Origin: Janthinobacterium sp.
GTDB taxonomy: Bacteria; Pseudomonadota; Gammaproteobacteria; Burkholderiales; Burkholderiaceae_D
Assembly (NCBI GenBank): GCA_003133225.1
Contig: PKWL01000041.1
Span: 151 to 64,150 of the forward strand
Direction of reading: 5' to 3'
DNA: 64,000 bases
The position numbers were made by a program, and so were the translations under genes. This document shows positions 1 through 8,991 of the stretch, one piece after another (within the stretch, counting starts at the first letter, position 1; each line of letters opens with the position of its first letter). The notes under the pieces are model-generated. The model was not told the DNA's origin. It saw only the letters and a list, made by a program, of their open reading frames with translations, and ran no database searches.

Positions 1-3000
1 AGCTGCCCAAGATCTGCCTCGAATTGGGGCGCGGACAAAGCGGCTTGATCGGGCACACGCAGCCGCGCCGAATCGCCGCCACCTCGACTGCCAAGCGCAT
101 CGCGCAGGAACTGGGCACTCCTTTGGGCGAAGTCGTCGGCTTCAAGGTGCGCTTCGCCGACACGCTCACGCATGGCGCCTCCGTCAAACTGATGACGGAC
201 GGGATCTTGTTGGCCGAGACACAGAGTGATCCGATGTTGCGCAATTACGACACCATCATCATCGATGAGGCCCACGAGCGTAGCTTGAACATCGACTTTT
301 TGCTCGGTTATTTGAAGCAATTGTTACCGCGCCGGCCCGACCTGAAAGTGATCATCACCTCGGCCACCATCGATGCCGACCGTTTCGCCCGCCATTTTGG
401 AAGCGTGGACAAAGCGGCGCCCGTGATCGAAGTGTCGGGCCGCCTGTACCAGGTGGAAGTGCGTTACCGTCCCGTTGAACGGGATGTCGTTGCCGTGGCA
501 GATGGGGCCAAGCCGGCGCCGAAGGCCCTCGCCGCGCGCGAGAAGCGCGACCTGATCGACGCCGTGATCGATGGCGTGGACGAACTGTGCCGCATCGGTT
601 CGGGGGACGTTCTCGTGTTTCTGCCGGGCGAGCGCGAGATCCGCGATTGCGCCGAAGCCTTGCGCAAGCAGCATCCGTCGCACGTGGAAATTCTGCCCCT
701 GTTTGCGCGCTTGTCGGCCGCGGAGCAAGAACGCGTGTTCAAGATCTCGAACGCGCGCCGCATCGTGCTCGCGACCAACGTGGCGGAGACGTCGCTGACA
801 GTGCCTGGCATCCGTTACGTTCTCGATGCCGGCTTGGCGCGCGTGAAGCGCTACAGTTACCGCAACAAGGTCGAGCAATTGCAAATCGAGCCGATCGCCC
901 AGTCGGCGGCGAACCAGCGCGCCGGGCGTTGCGGCCGGGTGGCCGCGGGTGTGTGCATCCGCCTGTACGAAGAGCAGGACTACCTGCTGCGGCCGAAATT
1001 TACCGAGCCAGAGATCTTACGTTCTTCGCTGGCGTCCGTCATCTTGCGCATGAAGTCGCTCCATCTGGCCGACGTCGAGTCGTTTCCCTTCATCGAGCCG
1101 CCGCTGGCGCGCGCCATTGCCGACGGTTACCAACTACTGCAAGAGCTGGGCGCGGTGGACGAAGGCAACGCTCTAACTGCCTTGGGCGCGAAGCTGGCCA
1201 AGCTGCCTTTGGACCCGCGTGTCGGGCGCATGATCCTGGCCGCGCAAGACAATGTCTGCTTGAGCGAAGTATTGATCATCGCCGCCGCCTTGTCCGTGCA
1301 AGACCCGCGCGATCGGCCGCTGGAATACCAGCAGGCGGCGGACGAGGCGCATAAGAAATTCGCCGATGAAAAGTCGGAATTTCTCTGTTACGTCAAAATC
1401 TGGCGCTGGTTTGAAGAAGCCATCGAACACAAGAAGACCAACCGCCAGCTGCAAGACAATTGCCACGCCAACTTCCTGTCGCAGCTGCGCCTGCGCGAGT
1501 GGCGCGACGTGCATTCGCAACTGCTGACCATCGTGCGCGAGCAGGGCTGGCGCCTGAACGAGGCCCCGGCCACCTACGAGAATCTGCATTCGGCCTTATT
1601 GACCGGTTTGCTTGGCAATATCGGCTTCAAAGCCGATGACGAGCCGGGCGCCGGATTTGCCGGCGCGCGCGCCATTAAGTTTCACGTTTGGCCCGGCTCT
1701 TCACTGCTGAAAAAGCCCGGCAAATGGATCATGGCGGCCGAGCTGGTCGATACCACGCGGCTATATGCGCGCTGCGTGGCGCAAATCGAGCCTGAATGGC
1801 TGGAGCGGGTCGGCGGCCATCTGCTGAAAAAATCCTGGGGCGAACCGCGCTGGGAAAAGCGCTCGGCCCAAGTGTCGGCGTCCGAGCGGGCCACCTTGTA
1901 CGGGCTCGTCGTCTACAGCCAGCGCCGCATCAATTACGGCCACTTCAACCCTGCCGAGGCGCGCGAGATTTTCATCCGCGATGCTCTTGTCGGCGCCGAA
2001 TTTGACACGCGCGCGCCTTTTTTCGCGCACAACCACGCCTTGATCAAGGATATTGAAAACCTCGAGCACAAGGCGCGCCGGCAAGATGTGCTGGTCGATG
2101 ACGAGCTGATCGCCGCATTCTATGACAAGCTTCTGCCACCCGAGGTGTGTAATGGCGCCGGTTTCGAGAAGTGGCACAAGGAAGCAACAAAGCTGGCGCC
2201 GCAGCTGCTGTTTTTGAACCGCGACGAGCTGATGCGCCATGAGGCGGCCGGCGTGACCACGGATTTGTTCCCGAAAATGATGGCTGTGACGGGACTGGAA
2301 ATGCTGCTTACCTACCATTTCGAGCCGGGCAGCGTGCGCGACGGCGTCACCCTGGCGCTGCCGCTTTACATACTGAACCAATTGCCGCGCGAACGTTGCG
2401 AATGGCTGGTAGCGGGCATGCTGAAGGAAAAAGTGCATTTGCTGCTCAAGTCGCTGCCGCAAAAGCTGCGCCGCCACTGCGTGCCGCTGCCCGACTACGC
2501 GGCCTCCTTTTGCGAACGTGTGCAAATGGCTGGCACCTTCGGCCGCGGCGACTTGATCGACGCCATGATCGCCGACATCCGGTCTCAGACCGGCCTTGGC
2601 GTAATGACGACGGACTTTAAGCCGGAAACCTTGCCGGCCCATCACTTCATGAATTTCAAGGTGATCGACGAGCATGGCCGCCAGCTGGAGATGGGGCGTA
2701 ACCTGGCTACCTTGCAGGCCGAGTTTGGCGGGCAGGCGCGCCAAAGCTTCCAGAAACTGGTGGAAGTATCAAAGCCGCAAGAATTGGTGATGGACCGGCA
2801 CGCCGCCCCCGTCCACGCCGGCACAGCGGCGCCACACATCGTCTCCCAACATGCGGGCTTGTCCGCCTGGACCTTCGGCGAATTGCCGGAACTGCTAGAA
2901 ATCGTGCAAGGCAAGCTGACATTGATCGGTTTTCCAGCATTAGTCGACAAACGGACGCATTGCGACCTGGAAGTATTCGACGACCCGACGGTCGCTGAGC

Positions 3001-3698
3001 GCACGCACCGGATTGGCCTGCGCCGTCTGTTTGCCTTGCAGTTGAAAGATCAGCTCAAATACATCGAAAAAGGCATTCCGGGCTTGCAGCAAATGGGCAT
3101 GCAATTCATGGCGCTCGGTTCGCAGGAAGAGTTGCGCGATCAAATCATCGATAAGGCGCTCGACATTGCGTGCCTACAAGACCCGCTGCCCACGGATGCG
3201 GCCTCGTTTATGCGGCGCAAGGAGGAGGGCAAGTCGCGTCTTGGCCTCCTGGTCAATGAAATCGCCCGCCTGTTGTCCTTGGTGCTGACAGAGTTTTATG
3301 TCTTGCCGAAGAAATTGCAAGGCGTGCCGTCGCCGGCCGCCGCCGACATGCAGTGCCAGTTGCAAGCGCTGGTCAACAAGCGTTTCCTGGCGGACAATGA
3401 TTACGCGCAACTGGCGCAGTTTCCGCGCTATTTGAAAGCAATCAACGTGCGCTTGGAAAAACTGCGCGCCGATCCCGTCCGCGACGTGAAATTAATGGCC
3501 GAATGGCAGCAGGCCGCCGCCCTCTATCTGCGCTCGGCCAAAGAGCGCCAAGCGGGCAAGAACACGGATCCGAAAATGGTGCAATTTCGCTGGATGCTCG
3601 AAGAGCTGCGCGTCTCTTTGTTCGCGCAGGAATTGCGTACGCCCATGCCGGTATCGGCCAAGCGCTTGCAAAAAATATGGGAGTCCATGCAGCGCTAG
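1..3698 (+). CDS. hrpA: ATP-dependent RNA helicase HrpA, 5' truncated by the window edge
   Basis: DEAH-box (DExH) RNA helicase of the HrpA family, which remodels RNA or RNPs and is linked to rescue of stalled ribosomes. The reading frame is open from base 3 with no stop, and begins inside the helicase core (LPKICLELGRG), so the Walker A motif and true start lie upstream of the window. An in-frame TTG at 24 is not a real start. Visible motifs are TQPRR (Ia), DEAHERSLNID (II), TSATID (III), VLVFLPGERE (IV), TNVAETSLT (V) and QRAGRCGR (VI), followed by the winged-helix/ratchet and OB-fold regions and the long C-terminal part typical of bacterial HrpA. About 1,230 residues are present, against about 1,300 for full-length E. 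coli HrpA. Family call is secure. Confidence 0.95.
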   Translation, partial: LPKICLELGRGQSGLIGHTQPRRIAATSTAKRIAQELGTPLGEVVGFKVRFADTLTHGASVKLMTDGILLAETQSDPMLRNYDTIIIDEAHERSLNIDFLLGYLKQLLPRRPDLKVIITSATIDADRFARHFGSVDKAAPVIEVSGRLYQVEVRYRPVERDVVAVADGAKPAPKALAAREKRDLIDAVIDGVDELCRIGSGDVLVFLPGEREIRDCAEALRKQHPSHVEILPLFARLSAAEQERVFKISNARRIVLATNVAETSLTVPGIRYVLDAGLARVKRYSYRNKVEQLQIEPIAQSAANQRAGRCGRVAAGVCIRLYEEQDYLLRPKFTEPEILRSSLASVILRMKSLHLADVESFPFIEPPLARAIADGYQLLQELGAVDEGNALTALGAKLAKLPLDPRVGRMILAAQDNVCLSEVLIIAAALSVQDPRDRPLEYQQAADEAHKKFADEKSEFLCYVKIWRWFEEAIEHKKTNRQLQDNCHANFLSQLRLREWRDVHSQLLTIVREQGWRLNEAPATYENLHSALLTGLLGNIGFKADDEPGAGFAGARAIKFHVWPGSSLLKKPGKWIMAAELVDTTRLYARCVAQIEPEWLERVGGHLLKKSWGEPRWEKRSAQVSASERATLYGLVVYSQRRINYGHFNPAEAREIFIRDALVGAEFDTRAPFFAHNHALIKDIENLEHKARRQDVLVDDELIAAFYDKLLPPEVCNGAGFEKWHKEATKLAPQLLFLNRDELMRHEAAGVTTDLFPKMMAVTGLEMLLTYHFEPGSVRDGVTLALPLYILNQLPRERCEWLVAGMLKEKVHLLLKSLPQKLRRHCVPLPDYAASFCERVQMAGTFGRGDLIDAMIADIRSQTGLGVMTTDFKPETLPAHHFMNFKVIDEHGRQLEMGRNLATLQAEFGGQARQSFQKLVEVSKPQELVMDRHAAPVHAGTAAPHIVSQHAGLSAWTFGELPELLEIVQGKLTLIGFPALVDKRTHCDLEVFDDPTVAERTHRIGLRRLFALQLKDQLKYIEKGIPGLQQMGMQFMALGSQEELRDQIIDKALDIACLQDPLPTDAASFMRRKEEGKSRLGLLVNEIARLLSLVLTEFYVLPKKLQGVPSPAAADMQCQLQALVNKRFLADNDYAQLAQFPRYLKAINVRLEKLRADPVRDVKLMAEWQQAAALYLRSAKERQAGKNTDPKMVQFRWMLEELRVSLFAQELRTPMPVSAKRLQKIWESMQR

Positions 3699-4067
3699 CC
3701 ACGGCGCTCGGCGCGGGCGCTCCGCTCGCCATGCCTGGGCCCCCGGACCAGGCTGCGCCGCGCATCGGTCTTGCTGTCGTCGCCAGCAGGCCCTGTCAGG
3801 CCCGCGCCGCGATGCATGCCAAAGTGCGTTGTACGGGGGGCTCATAAGCCAATAGCAGCGGGCTTTGATCAGCCTCAATCGTGCGCCAGCCGTTTGCTCT
3901 TTTGGCGCAGCAACGCCGTTCCCGTGTAAACTCGCCATTCGGGTCGAAGGAGGGCGCATGATAGAATTCATTGGCAAAATTTCCCCCCTGCGGGCAGGCG
4001 CGGCAGGCAGCTCATGTGGGCCATACTATCTGATGCCAATGGCACCCCGGGCTCGCCCGGGACGACG
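3699..4067. other. Intergenic region between hrpA and the esterase
   Basis: No convincing full-size gene. The only notable signal is a consensus-like Shine-Dalgarno (AAGGAGG at 3947-3953) four bases before an ATG at 3958, which opens a 38-codon frame running into the esterase start. No clear terminator for hrpA is visible. Confidence 0.5.
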
Positions 4068-4074
4068 ATGGTGA
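3958..4074 (+). CDS. Possible 38-codon leader ORF ahead of the esterase
   Basis: Seen: AAGGAGG at 3947-3953 followed by ATG at 3958. The frame ends with TGA at 4072-4074, so it overlaps the proposed esterase start codon (ATG 4068) by a few bases. This geometry would allow translational coupling, because ribosomes ending the leader could restart at 4068, which has no Shine-Dalgarno of its own. The peptide resembles nothing I recognise. It could equally be a chance frame, or mark the RBS of an esterase whose reading frame was shifted near its 5' end. Confidence 0.3.
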   Translation: MIEFIGKISPLRAGAAGSSCGPYYLMPMAPRARPGRRW

Positions 4075-5186
4075 CGGCTGGAGCACGCTTGCTGCGCAGC
4101 TTGGCGCGCGCCGGGAAAGCGCAGCGGCGCACCGTGAGCAAGCTCGTTAAAAACCTATTTGCCAAGCCGGCGGCAAAGCCGAAGCCGCCGCCACCCCGGA
4201 TCAAGCCCCCGCCGCCGCGCCCGGGCGTCGGCCGGCCCCGTGTGCCAGCGCTGCCCGGCAAGTGGCTCGCTTCCCATTATTCGACCTTATCGGAGCTGGG
4301 AACCTTGCCGGGACGGCGCATGAGTTATTGGTTGTATCTTCCCGACAAAGCGCCATCCGCAGCAACCTCGAGAGGTGGCTTGCCGCTCATTGTGATGCTG
4401 CATGGCTGCGAGCAAACGGCCACTCAGTTTGCCCAGGGCACTCGCATGAATCGGCTCGCCGAGCACAAAGGCTATGCCTTGCTGTACCCCCAGCAATCGC
4501 TCAGTATGCATGCTCGGCGCTGCTGGAAATGGTATGACAAGGCCACGCAACAAGGTGGTGGCGGCGTGAAAATGATCGTCGGCATCATTGAACAGGTCGC
4601 CGCCAAATACGCCATCGACCGTTCGCGTATTTATATTTGCGGTATTTCGGCGGGCGCCGCGATGGCCGATATTGTGGCGCTCAATCACCCGCAACTGATC
4701 GCGGCCGTCGGTCTGCATTCGGGGCCCGTATTTGGCGCCGTCCACAGCGCGCTCGGCGCCCTGCGCGTGATGCAAAATGGCGCCAACGGGAGCGCCGAGG
4801 GCCCTATCGCGGAAATTTTGGACCGGAACCCGGCCTTTCCCGAGATGCCAACCCTGTTGATTCAAGGCGCGGGCGATCAAGTCGTGCGTCCGATCAACCA
4901 AAGCCAGTTGTTGCAGCAAAGTTTGCTCTTGAACCGCTTGCCGCGCGACAGCGCATCGACGCTGTCGCTCAACTCGCCCGCGCGTGGGGGCAGCCAAAAT
5001 CCAGCCCATGCCTATGCAGTGCGCGATTTTTACGCGGGACGGAAATTGCTCCTCAGAGTGGTGCATATCGAACAATTAGGCCATGCCTGGAGCGGCGGCG
5101 ACAGTGCCGTGCCGTTTACTGCCAAGGCGGGCCCGGATGCCAGCAAAATGATGCTCGATTTTTTTGCGCGCCATCAAAGGCGCTAG
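4068..5186 (+). CDS. PHB depolymerase-family esterase (Esterase_phd)
   Basis: Alpha/beta-hydrolase of the polyhydroxybutyrate depolymerase esterase family, which cleaves short-chain polyhydroxyalkanoate or other esters. With the start at 4068 (372 residues) the N-terminus is basic and followed by a proline/lysine-rich linker (about residues 33-60). The catalytic domain shows the oxyanion-hole region MLHGC, the lipase box GISAG with Ser194, Asp270 in GAGDQVV and His339 in LGHAWSGG. No clear signal peptide is seen, so a cytoplasmic location is possible. The frame also has an ATG at 4014 (390 residues). I prefer 4068 because the basic RLLRSL segment starts there and the upstream mini-ORF ends over it. 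The gene downstream is convergent. Exact substrate cannot be read from sequence. Confidence 0.85.
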   Translation: MVTAGARLLRSLARAGKAQRRTVSKLVKNLFAKPAAKPKPPPPRIKPPPPRPGVGRPRVPALPGKWLASHYSTLSELGTLPGRRMSYWLYLPDKAPSAATSRGGLPLIVMLHGCEQTATQFAQGTRMNRLAEHKGYALLYPQQSLSMHARRCWKWYDKATQQGGGGVKMIVGIIEQVAAKYAIDRSRIYICGISAGAAMADIVALNHPQLIAAVGLHSGPVFGAVHSALGALRVMQNGANGSAEGPIAEILDRNPAFPEMPTLLIQGAGDQVVRPINQSQLLQQSLLLNRLPRDSASTLSLNSPARGGSQNPAHAYAVRDFYAGRKLLLRVVHIEQLGHAWSGGDSAVPFTAKAGPDASKMMLDFFARHQRR

Positions 5187-5298
5187 CCGCGCCGACGCGC
5201 GAACCGTTGCGGGCGCTTTTTTCGGCCTTGAACGCTCGCGGCGAGCGCTTTCGACCATCGCGATGGACCCGGTCGGCCCCCTGCAAAAGGGAAACTGA

Positions 5299-6462
5299 TC
5301 AAGGCGCGAGGATGCCAAGCGCGTCGCCAAGCGCGTCGATCTCGCGCGTCAGGTTGTCGATGGCTTTGTCATTGTATTGATCGGCAAAATAGTCGTTGGC
5401 AAACAACTCGCCCGCTCGCGCTTTGTCGCGCAAATGGCAGAGCGCCTGATGCCGCTGCTGCCGGAAGCGCTCTTCAGGCACGTGGCCAAATTCCTGGCGG
5501 ATGGCCCGCGTATAGGCCAGGTATACTTCATCATCCTGGCCAAGAATTGCCAGATTGACTCCCAGCATGACATCTTTCAGCGGGTGGTCGATGGCGGCGC
5601 CTTGCACGTGGTCGGTGGCCCGTATCAGTTCGGCCACATCTTGCATGCGCTCGGCATCGAGGCCGCTGCCAAGCCACAGGCGCGCGCTCGCTTCCTCGTT
5701 GGAGAACAAGCCCGGCTCGTGGTCGAACAGTGCGTCGTGAAACCAGAACGCCTTCTTCACGGTATCGACATCCGCTCCAGCTGCCGGCGTGTTGGCGGCC
5801 CAGACGCGGATTTCCGACAGGCCATGCACCAGGTGATCGAGGTTGTGATAGTGGCGCGGCGCGGCGCCGTAGGCTGTTGCGCCCGTCAGATGCAAGAACC
5901 AGCGATCGGCATTGAGAATGGCGGGCGGCGCGGCCGTGGAATAATTCCACAGTACTTCCCACTCGCGCCGCAACCAGCTTAGGATCCAGGCCTGATATGC
6001 CGGGCCAGGCACGAATTTCTTCATGGTCCAGTTCCAGCCAACCGGCCCCTCCAGCGCTCTGACGAAGCTGGAGCTGACTGAGCCAAGGTCGCGTGGTGGC
6101 ATCACGAAGATCGTCTTGGCGCCTTGCAGCACGTCCACGTTGGTTTGCTGGATCAGGTTTTCGTAATCGAAATCGGCGGTGGTGCGGATGCCTCGGATCA
6201 AGTAATCGGCGCCATGTTTTTTCGCCGCGCGCGCCGTATAGTCGCCCTTGACGATCACCACCTGCACATTGTCCCAGCCGCGTTCGGCGGCGCTCTGTTC
6301 GATGATTTTTTTGCGCTCCTCGGGCGAGAACTGCGCCTGTTTGGCGGGATTTTGCGACAGGAACACGACGACTTCGTCGGCAATCGAGCGCGCCTCGCCG
6401 ATGACCCACATATGACCATTGGTGATTGGGTCCAGCGTGCCGGAAAATCCAATTTTCTTCAT
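5299..6462 (-). CDS. CoaD-like nucleotidyltransferase fused to an HD-superfamily phosphohydrolase
   Basis: Two-domain protein of 387 residues. Residues about 1-160 match phosphopantetheine adenylyltransferase (CoaD): GTLDPITNGH with the TxGH nucleotidyl-transfer motif, NPAKQAQF with the lysine position of CoaD, LIRGIRTTADFDYE with both conserved arginines, and SVSSSFVRAL near the domain end. The usual YPGTFDP opening is FSGTLDP. Residues about 185-385 match the predicted metal-dependent HD phosphohydrolases of COG4339: RHYHNLDHL, FWFHDALFD and ATDH supply the metal-ligand pattern, and the remaining family blocks (VNLAILG, YTRAIRQEFGHVP) are present. Bacterial CoaD is normally a 160-residue single-domain protein, so this is probably a paralogue rather than the housekeeping enzyme. 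Substrate is unknown. It lies convergent to the esterase, with no strong RBS at the chosen ATG. Confidence 0.85.
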   Translation of the reverse strand: MKKIGFSGTLDPITNGHMWVIGEARSIADEVVVFLSQNPAKQAQFSPEERKKIIEQSAAERGWDNVQVVIVKGDYTARAAKKHGADYLIRGIRTTADFDYENLIQQTNVDVLQGAKTIFVMPPRDLGSVSSSFVRALEGPVGWNWTMKKFVPGPAYQAWILSWLRREWEVLWNYSTAAPPAILNADRWFLHLTGATAYGAAPRHYHNLDHLVHGLSEIRVWAANTPAAGADVDTVKKAFWFHDALFDHEPGLFSNEEASARLWLGSGLDAERMQDVAELIRATDHVQGAAIDHPLKDVMLGVNLAILGQDDEVYLAYTRAIRQEFGHVPEERFRQQRHQALCHLRDKARAGELFANDYFADQYNDKAIDNLTREIDALGDALGILAP

Positions 6463-6917
6463 CAGGTGTTGCCCCGAGAAACGTTGTTAGAAAGAACCGC
6501 GAGAATAAGAGCCGAAGGCGCAGCAATCGCGCTCTTGGCTGCCTTTTTTTCTGCTTGCATGGGGTAATTTCCCTCCTTTAGTCGCCAAAAGCCATCGAAG
6601 TCGTGGATTCGGCCTGCTCCGGCTGTGATCCCTGAAACTTGTATTCTACTTTCTTGATGGTGTAAATGACAATACCTCTATATTTTCTATATAGAAATAC
6701 TCCGTGCGGCGCCGGCCTGTGCCAAAGCCGGTCCCAGTCGCCGCTGGCCACCTTGCCGCCTGGGCCCGGGAGGACGCCGGTTCGGGACCGGCAATTGTTC
6801 GAGCTCTTCGCTAGCTCGCCTTCGGCTTGCCTCGCAACGGATGCGCCCGTCAGGCAGGGGCGGTTGCCGCGCCGGCCGCCGGCCAGGCTGTTGCCAAGGC
6901 GGTGCCGGCGGCGGCGT
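6463..6917. other. 455-bp intergenic region
   Basis: Spacer between the CoaD-HD gene and the 3' end of the sensor kinase gene, both on the minus strand. Long frames here are antisense or GC-driven shadows. The centre (about 6640-6700) is AT-rich and holds a perfect 14-bp palindrome (listed separately). No RNA gene or terminator is recognised. Confidence 0.5.
6684..6697. promoter_or_regulatory. 14-bp perfect palindrome in AT-rich spacer
   Basis: TTTCTATATAGAAA is identical to its reverse complement and sits in a short AT-rich island in otherwise GC-rich DNA. Upstream on the plus strand is a weak promoter-like pair (TTGATG at 6654, TCTATA near 6677), so it may be an operator or promoter part. 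No regulator can be assigned from the sequence. Confidence 0.25.
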
Positions 6918-8294
6918 CTAAAATGGGGGGTGCGGCCGCGCCACGGGAGGCGAGGCCTGCTGGCGCGGGCCTGGAAAATCGACGCGCACGCACAGGCCAC
7001 CCAGGCGCTCCGAGCGCCCCAGCGACAAGCGGGCACCGTGGCGCTCGGCGATGGCCTTGATGATCGCCAGACCCAGGCCGCTGCCGCCCGCCGCGCTGCC
7101 GGGGAGGCGGTAAAATCGGTTGAAGACCCGTTCGTGCTCTTCCGGTGAAATCCCGGGGCCGCTGTCTGCCACCGACAAGCTGACGGTGTCGGGCGTGCTG
7201 CGAATTTCGAGATCGACCATGCCGCCGGCGGGCGTGTATTTGATGGCGTTGTCGACCAGGTTGCGCAGCAAGATGAAGAGGGCGTCGGCCTGTCCGGCCA
7301 CACTGGCCGGGTCGGCGTGGCGCAGCCCAAGGTCGACCTGGCGGGCCTGCGCGGCGCCTGCCATGTCGGCCAAAGTGCGCTTGGCCAGTTCGCTCAGATC
7401 GACCGCAGCATGCTGCCCACCGCCGCCGGCGCTCGCTTCTTGGCGCGCCAGCACCAGCAGCTGCTCGACTAGCCGCGTGGCGCGTTCGATGCCGGACGTA
7501 AGGCGCGCAACCGCCAGTTCGCGCGTGCCCTCGGTGCCGGCGCGCTCCAGGCTCAGCACCTGCAATTTGAGCGCCGCCAGGGGCGAGCGCAGCTCATGTG
7601 CGGCGTCGGCCACGAAATGTTGCTGCGCCTCGAATGCGGTTTTCACGCGCCCGAACAGCAAATTTAATTCATGCACAAGAGGGCGCACCTCATCGGGCAA
7701 GCCGGCGTCGCAGACGGGCGACAAGTCATCGGCTTGGCGCGCCGCCACCTGCTGGCGCACGCGTGCCACCGGCGCTAGCGAAGCGCTGACCACCCACCAC
7801 ACGACTAGCATTAAGATTGGCGCCATCACCGCGATCGGGCCGACCGTGCGCAGCGCGAGACTGCTCGCCATTTGCTGTCGCACCGCCATGTCTTGCGCGA
7901 TCTGCACCGTCTGCGTACTCGTTTGCACCGAGAATATGCGATAGGTGGTGCCGTTGGCTTTGACGTTGGAAAAGCCAAGCACAGCACGCTGCGGCAACTC
8001 CGCGCGCGAGATCGAGCGGAACACCTGGACCCCGTCGGGGGTCCAGACTTGCACCACCAGATCGTTGTTTTCGGAATCGTCCGCGGGCGAGCCTTGCAAG
8101 TCCCGGTTCGACAGCGGTGTGCTAGAGCGCAAGGATAGCGCCATTTGCTGCATGTGGTAGTCGAATATCTGGTCGGCGTCGTAGAGCGCGCTGCGATAGG
8201 CGACCAGGGCCTGCGCCAGCGCCGCCATCGTGATGGCGGCCAGCAGAAACCACAGCAGCCGGCCGCGCAAGGAATGCGACAGAGTCACCCTCAT
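6918..8294 (-). CDS. Two-component sensor histidine kinase (QseC/OmpR-partner type)
   Basis: Membrane histidine kinase of 458 residues. TM1 spans about residues 13-33, a periplasmic sensor about 34-148, and TM2 about 150-172. A HAMP-like linker follows, then the HisKA H-box VADAAHELRSPLA with His233. The ATPase domain has LVDNAIKYTP (N box), DSGPGISPEEHERVF (G1/F) and GGSGLGLAI (G2). Its start overlaps the response regulator stop by four bases (ATGA), indicating one transcript and a cognate pair. The order htrA - regulator - kinase suggests an envelope-stress role, which is inference. The family resembles QseC/PmrB/TctE kinases, but the signal cannot be identified. Confidence 0.92.
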   Translation of the reverse strand: MRVTLSHSLRGRLLWFLLAAITMAALAQALVAYRSALYDADQIFDYHMQQMALSLRSSTPLSNRDLQGSPADDSENNDLVVQVWTPDGVQVFRSISRAELPQRAVLGFSNVKANGTTYRIFSVQTSTQTVQIAQDMAVRQQMASSLALRTVGPIAVMAPILMLVVWWVVSASLAPVARVRQQVAARQADDLSPVCDAGLPDEVRPLVHELNLLFGRVKTAFEAQQHFVADAAHELRSPLAALKLQVLSLERAGTEGTRELAVARLTSGIERATRLVEQLLVLARQEASAGGGGQHAAVDLSELAKRTLADMAGAAQARQVDLGLRHADPASVAGQADALFILLRNLVDNAIKYTPAGGMVDLEIRSTPDTVSLSVADSGPGISPEEHERVFNRFYRLPGSAAGGSGLGLAIIKAIAERHGARLSLGRSERLGGLCVRVDFPGPRQQASPPVARPHPPF

Positions 8295-8950
8295 GCTTTC
8301 GGCACCATATAACCTAGGCCGCGCACGTTCTGGATCAATTCGCTGCCCAGCTTCTTGCGCAGCCCATGAATGTAGACTTCGACAGCGTTGCTGTTGACTT
8401 CATCTTTCCAGCTGTACAGCTTTTCCTCCAGCTGGGCGCGCGACAAGACGACGCCGGGACGCGCGATCAAGGCCTCCAGCACAGCCCATTCGCGCGCCGA
8501 GAGGCTAACTGCGTGAGCATCCACGGTCACTTCGCGCGTGAGCGGATTGACAATCAAGCCCTTGTGTTCAAACAGCGGCTCGGCGCGGCCGGCGGCGCGC
8601 CGTAGCAAGGCGCGAATGCGCGCTAGCAGTTCGTCCAAATCGTATGGTTTCAGCACGTAGTCGTCGGCCCCCGCATCGAGGCCGGCGATGCGCTGCTCGA
8701 CCGCGTCGCGCGCGGTGACGACCAGTACCGGCATTTGCTGCTTGCGCAGGCGCATGGCGCGCAGCACTTCCAAGCCATCCTTGCGCGGCAAGGCCAAGTC
8801 GAGCAGCACCAAGTCGTAGCTTTGCGTTTGCAGTGCCGTGTCCGCCATGTCGCCGTCCTTGACCCAGTCGACGGCGTAATGCTCGGCCCTCAGCAGGTCG
8901 AGCACCACTTCGCCGATCATCGTGTCATCTTCCACCAGCAGCAGCCGCAT
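8291..8950 (-). CDS. OmpR-family response regulator
   Basis: 219 residues. The receiver domain (1-115) has the acidic pocket VEDD, phospho-acceptor Asp51 in VLLDLALP, Thr79 in VVTA and Lys101 in VLKPYD. The winged-helix DNA-binding domain (about 125-218) ends in YIHGLRKKLGSELIQNVRGLGYMV, the typical OmpR/PhoB pattern given here across its two halves, and is closest in style to QseB/PmrA. It follows htrA by 41 bp and overlaps the kinase start, so htrA-regulator-kinase is probably one operon. An AAGGG lies upstream of the ATG as a ribosome site. Target promoters are unknown; the htrA promoter is the natural candidate. Confidence 0.93.
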   Translation of the reverse strand: MRLLLVEDDTMIGEVVLDLLRAEHYAVDWVKDGDMADTALQTQSYDLVLLDLALPRKDGLEVLRAMRLRKQQMPVLVVTARDAVEQRIAGLDAGADDYVLKPYDLDELLARIRALLRRAAGRAEPLFEHKGLIVNPLTREVTVDAHAVSLSAREWAVLEALIARPGVVLSRAQLEEKLYSWKDEVNSNAVEVYIHGLRKKLGSELIQNVRGLGYMVPKA

Positions 8951-8991
8951 CTATTTTCGCCCTTTTAATCGTGGTGCGCCGCGCACGGTAA

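Noticed and set aside
24-26. TTG as the start of hrpA
   Set aside because: The helicase frame is open and homologous back to base 3; the real start is outside the window.
1761-2744. Long antisense frame of 327 codons inside hrpA
   Set aside because: GC-rich shadow frame; the translation is Gln/His/Arg-rich and lies wholly opposite a secure gene.
5187-5298. Terminator after the esterase gene
   Set aside because: There is a T-run (GCGCTTTTTT near 5213-5222) but the preceding stem is imperfect and long-looped; not strong enough to list.
6578-7330. 250-codon minus-strand frame near the sensor kinase
   Set aside because: Overlaps the kinase C-terminus in another frame and has Arg/Pro/Ser-rich noncoding composition.
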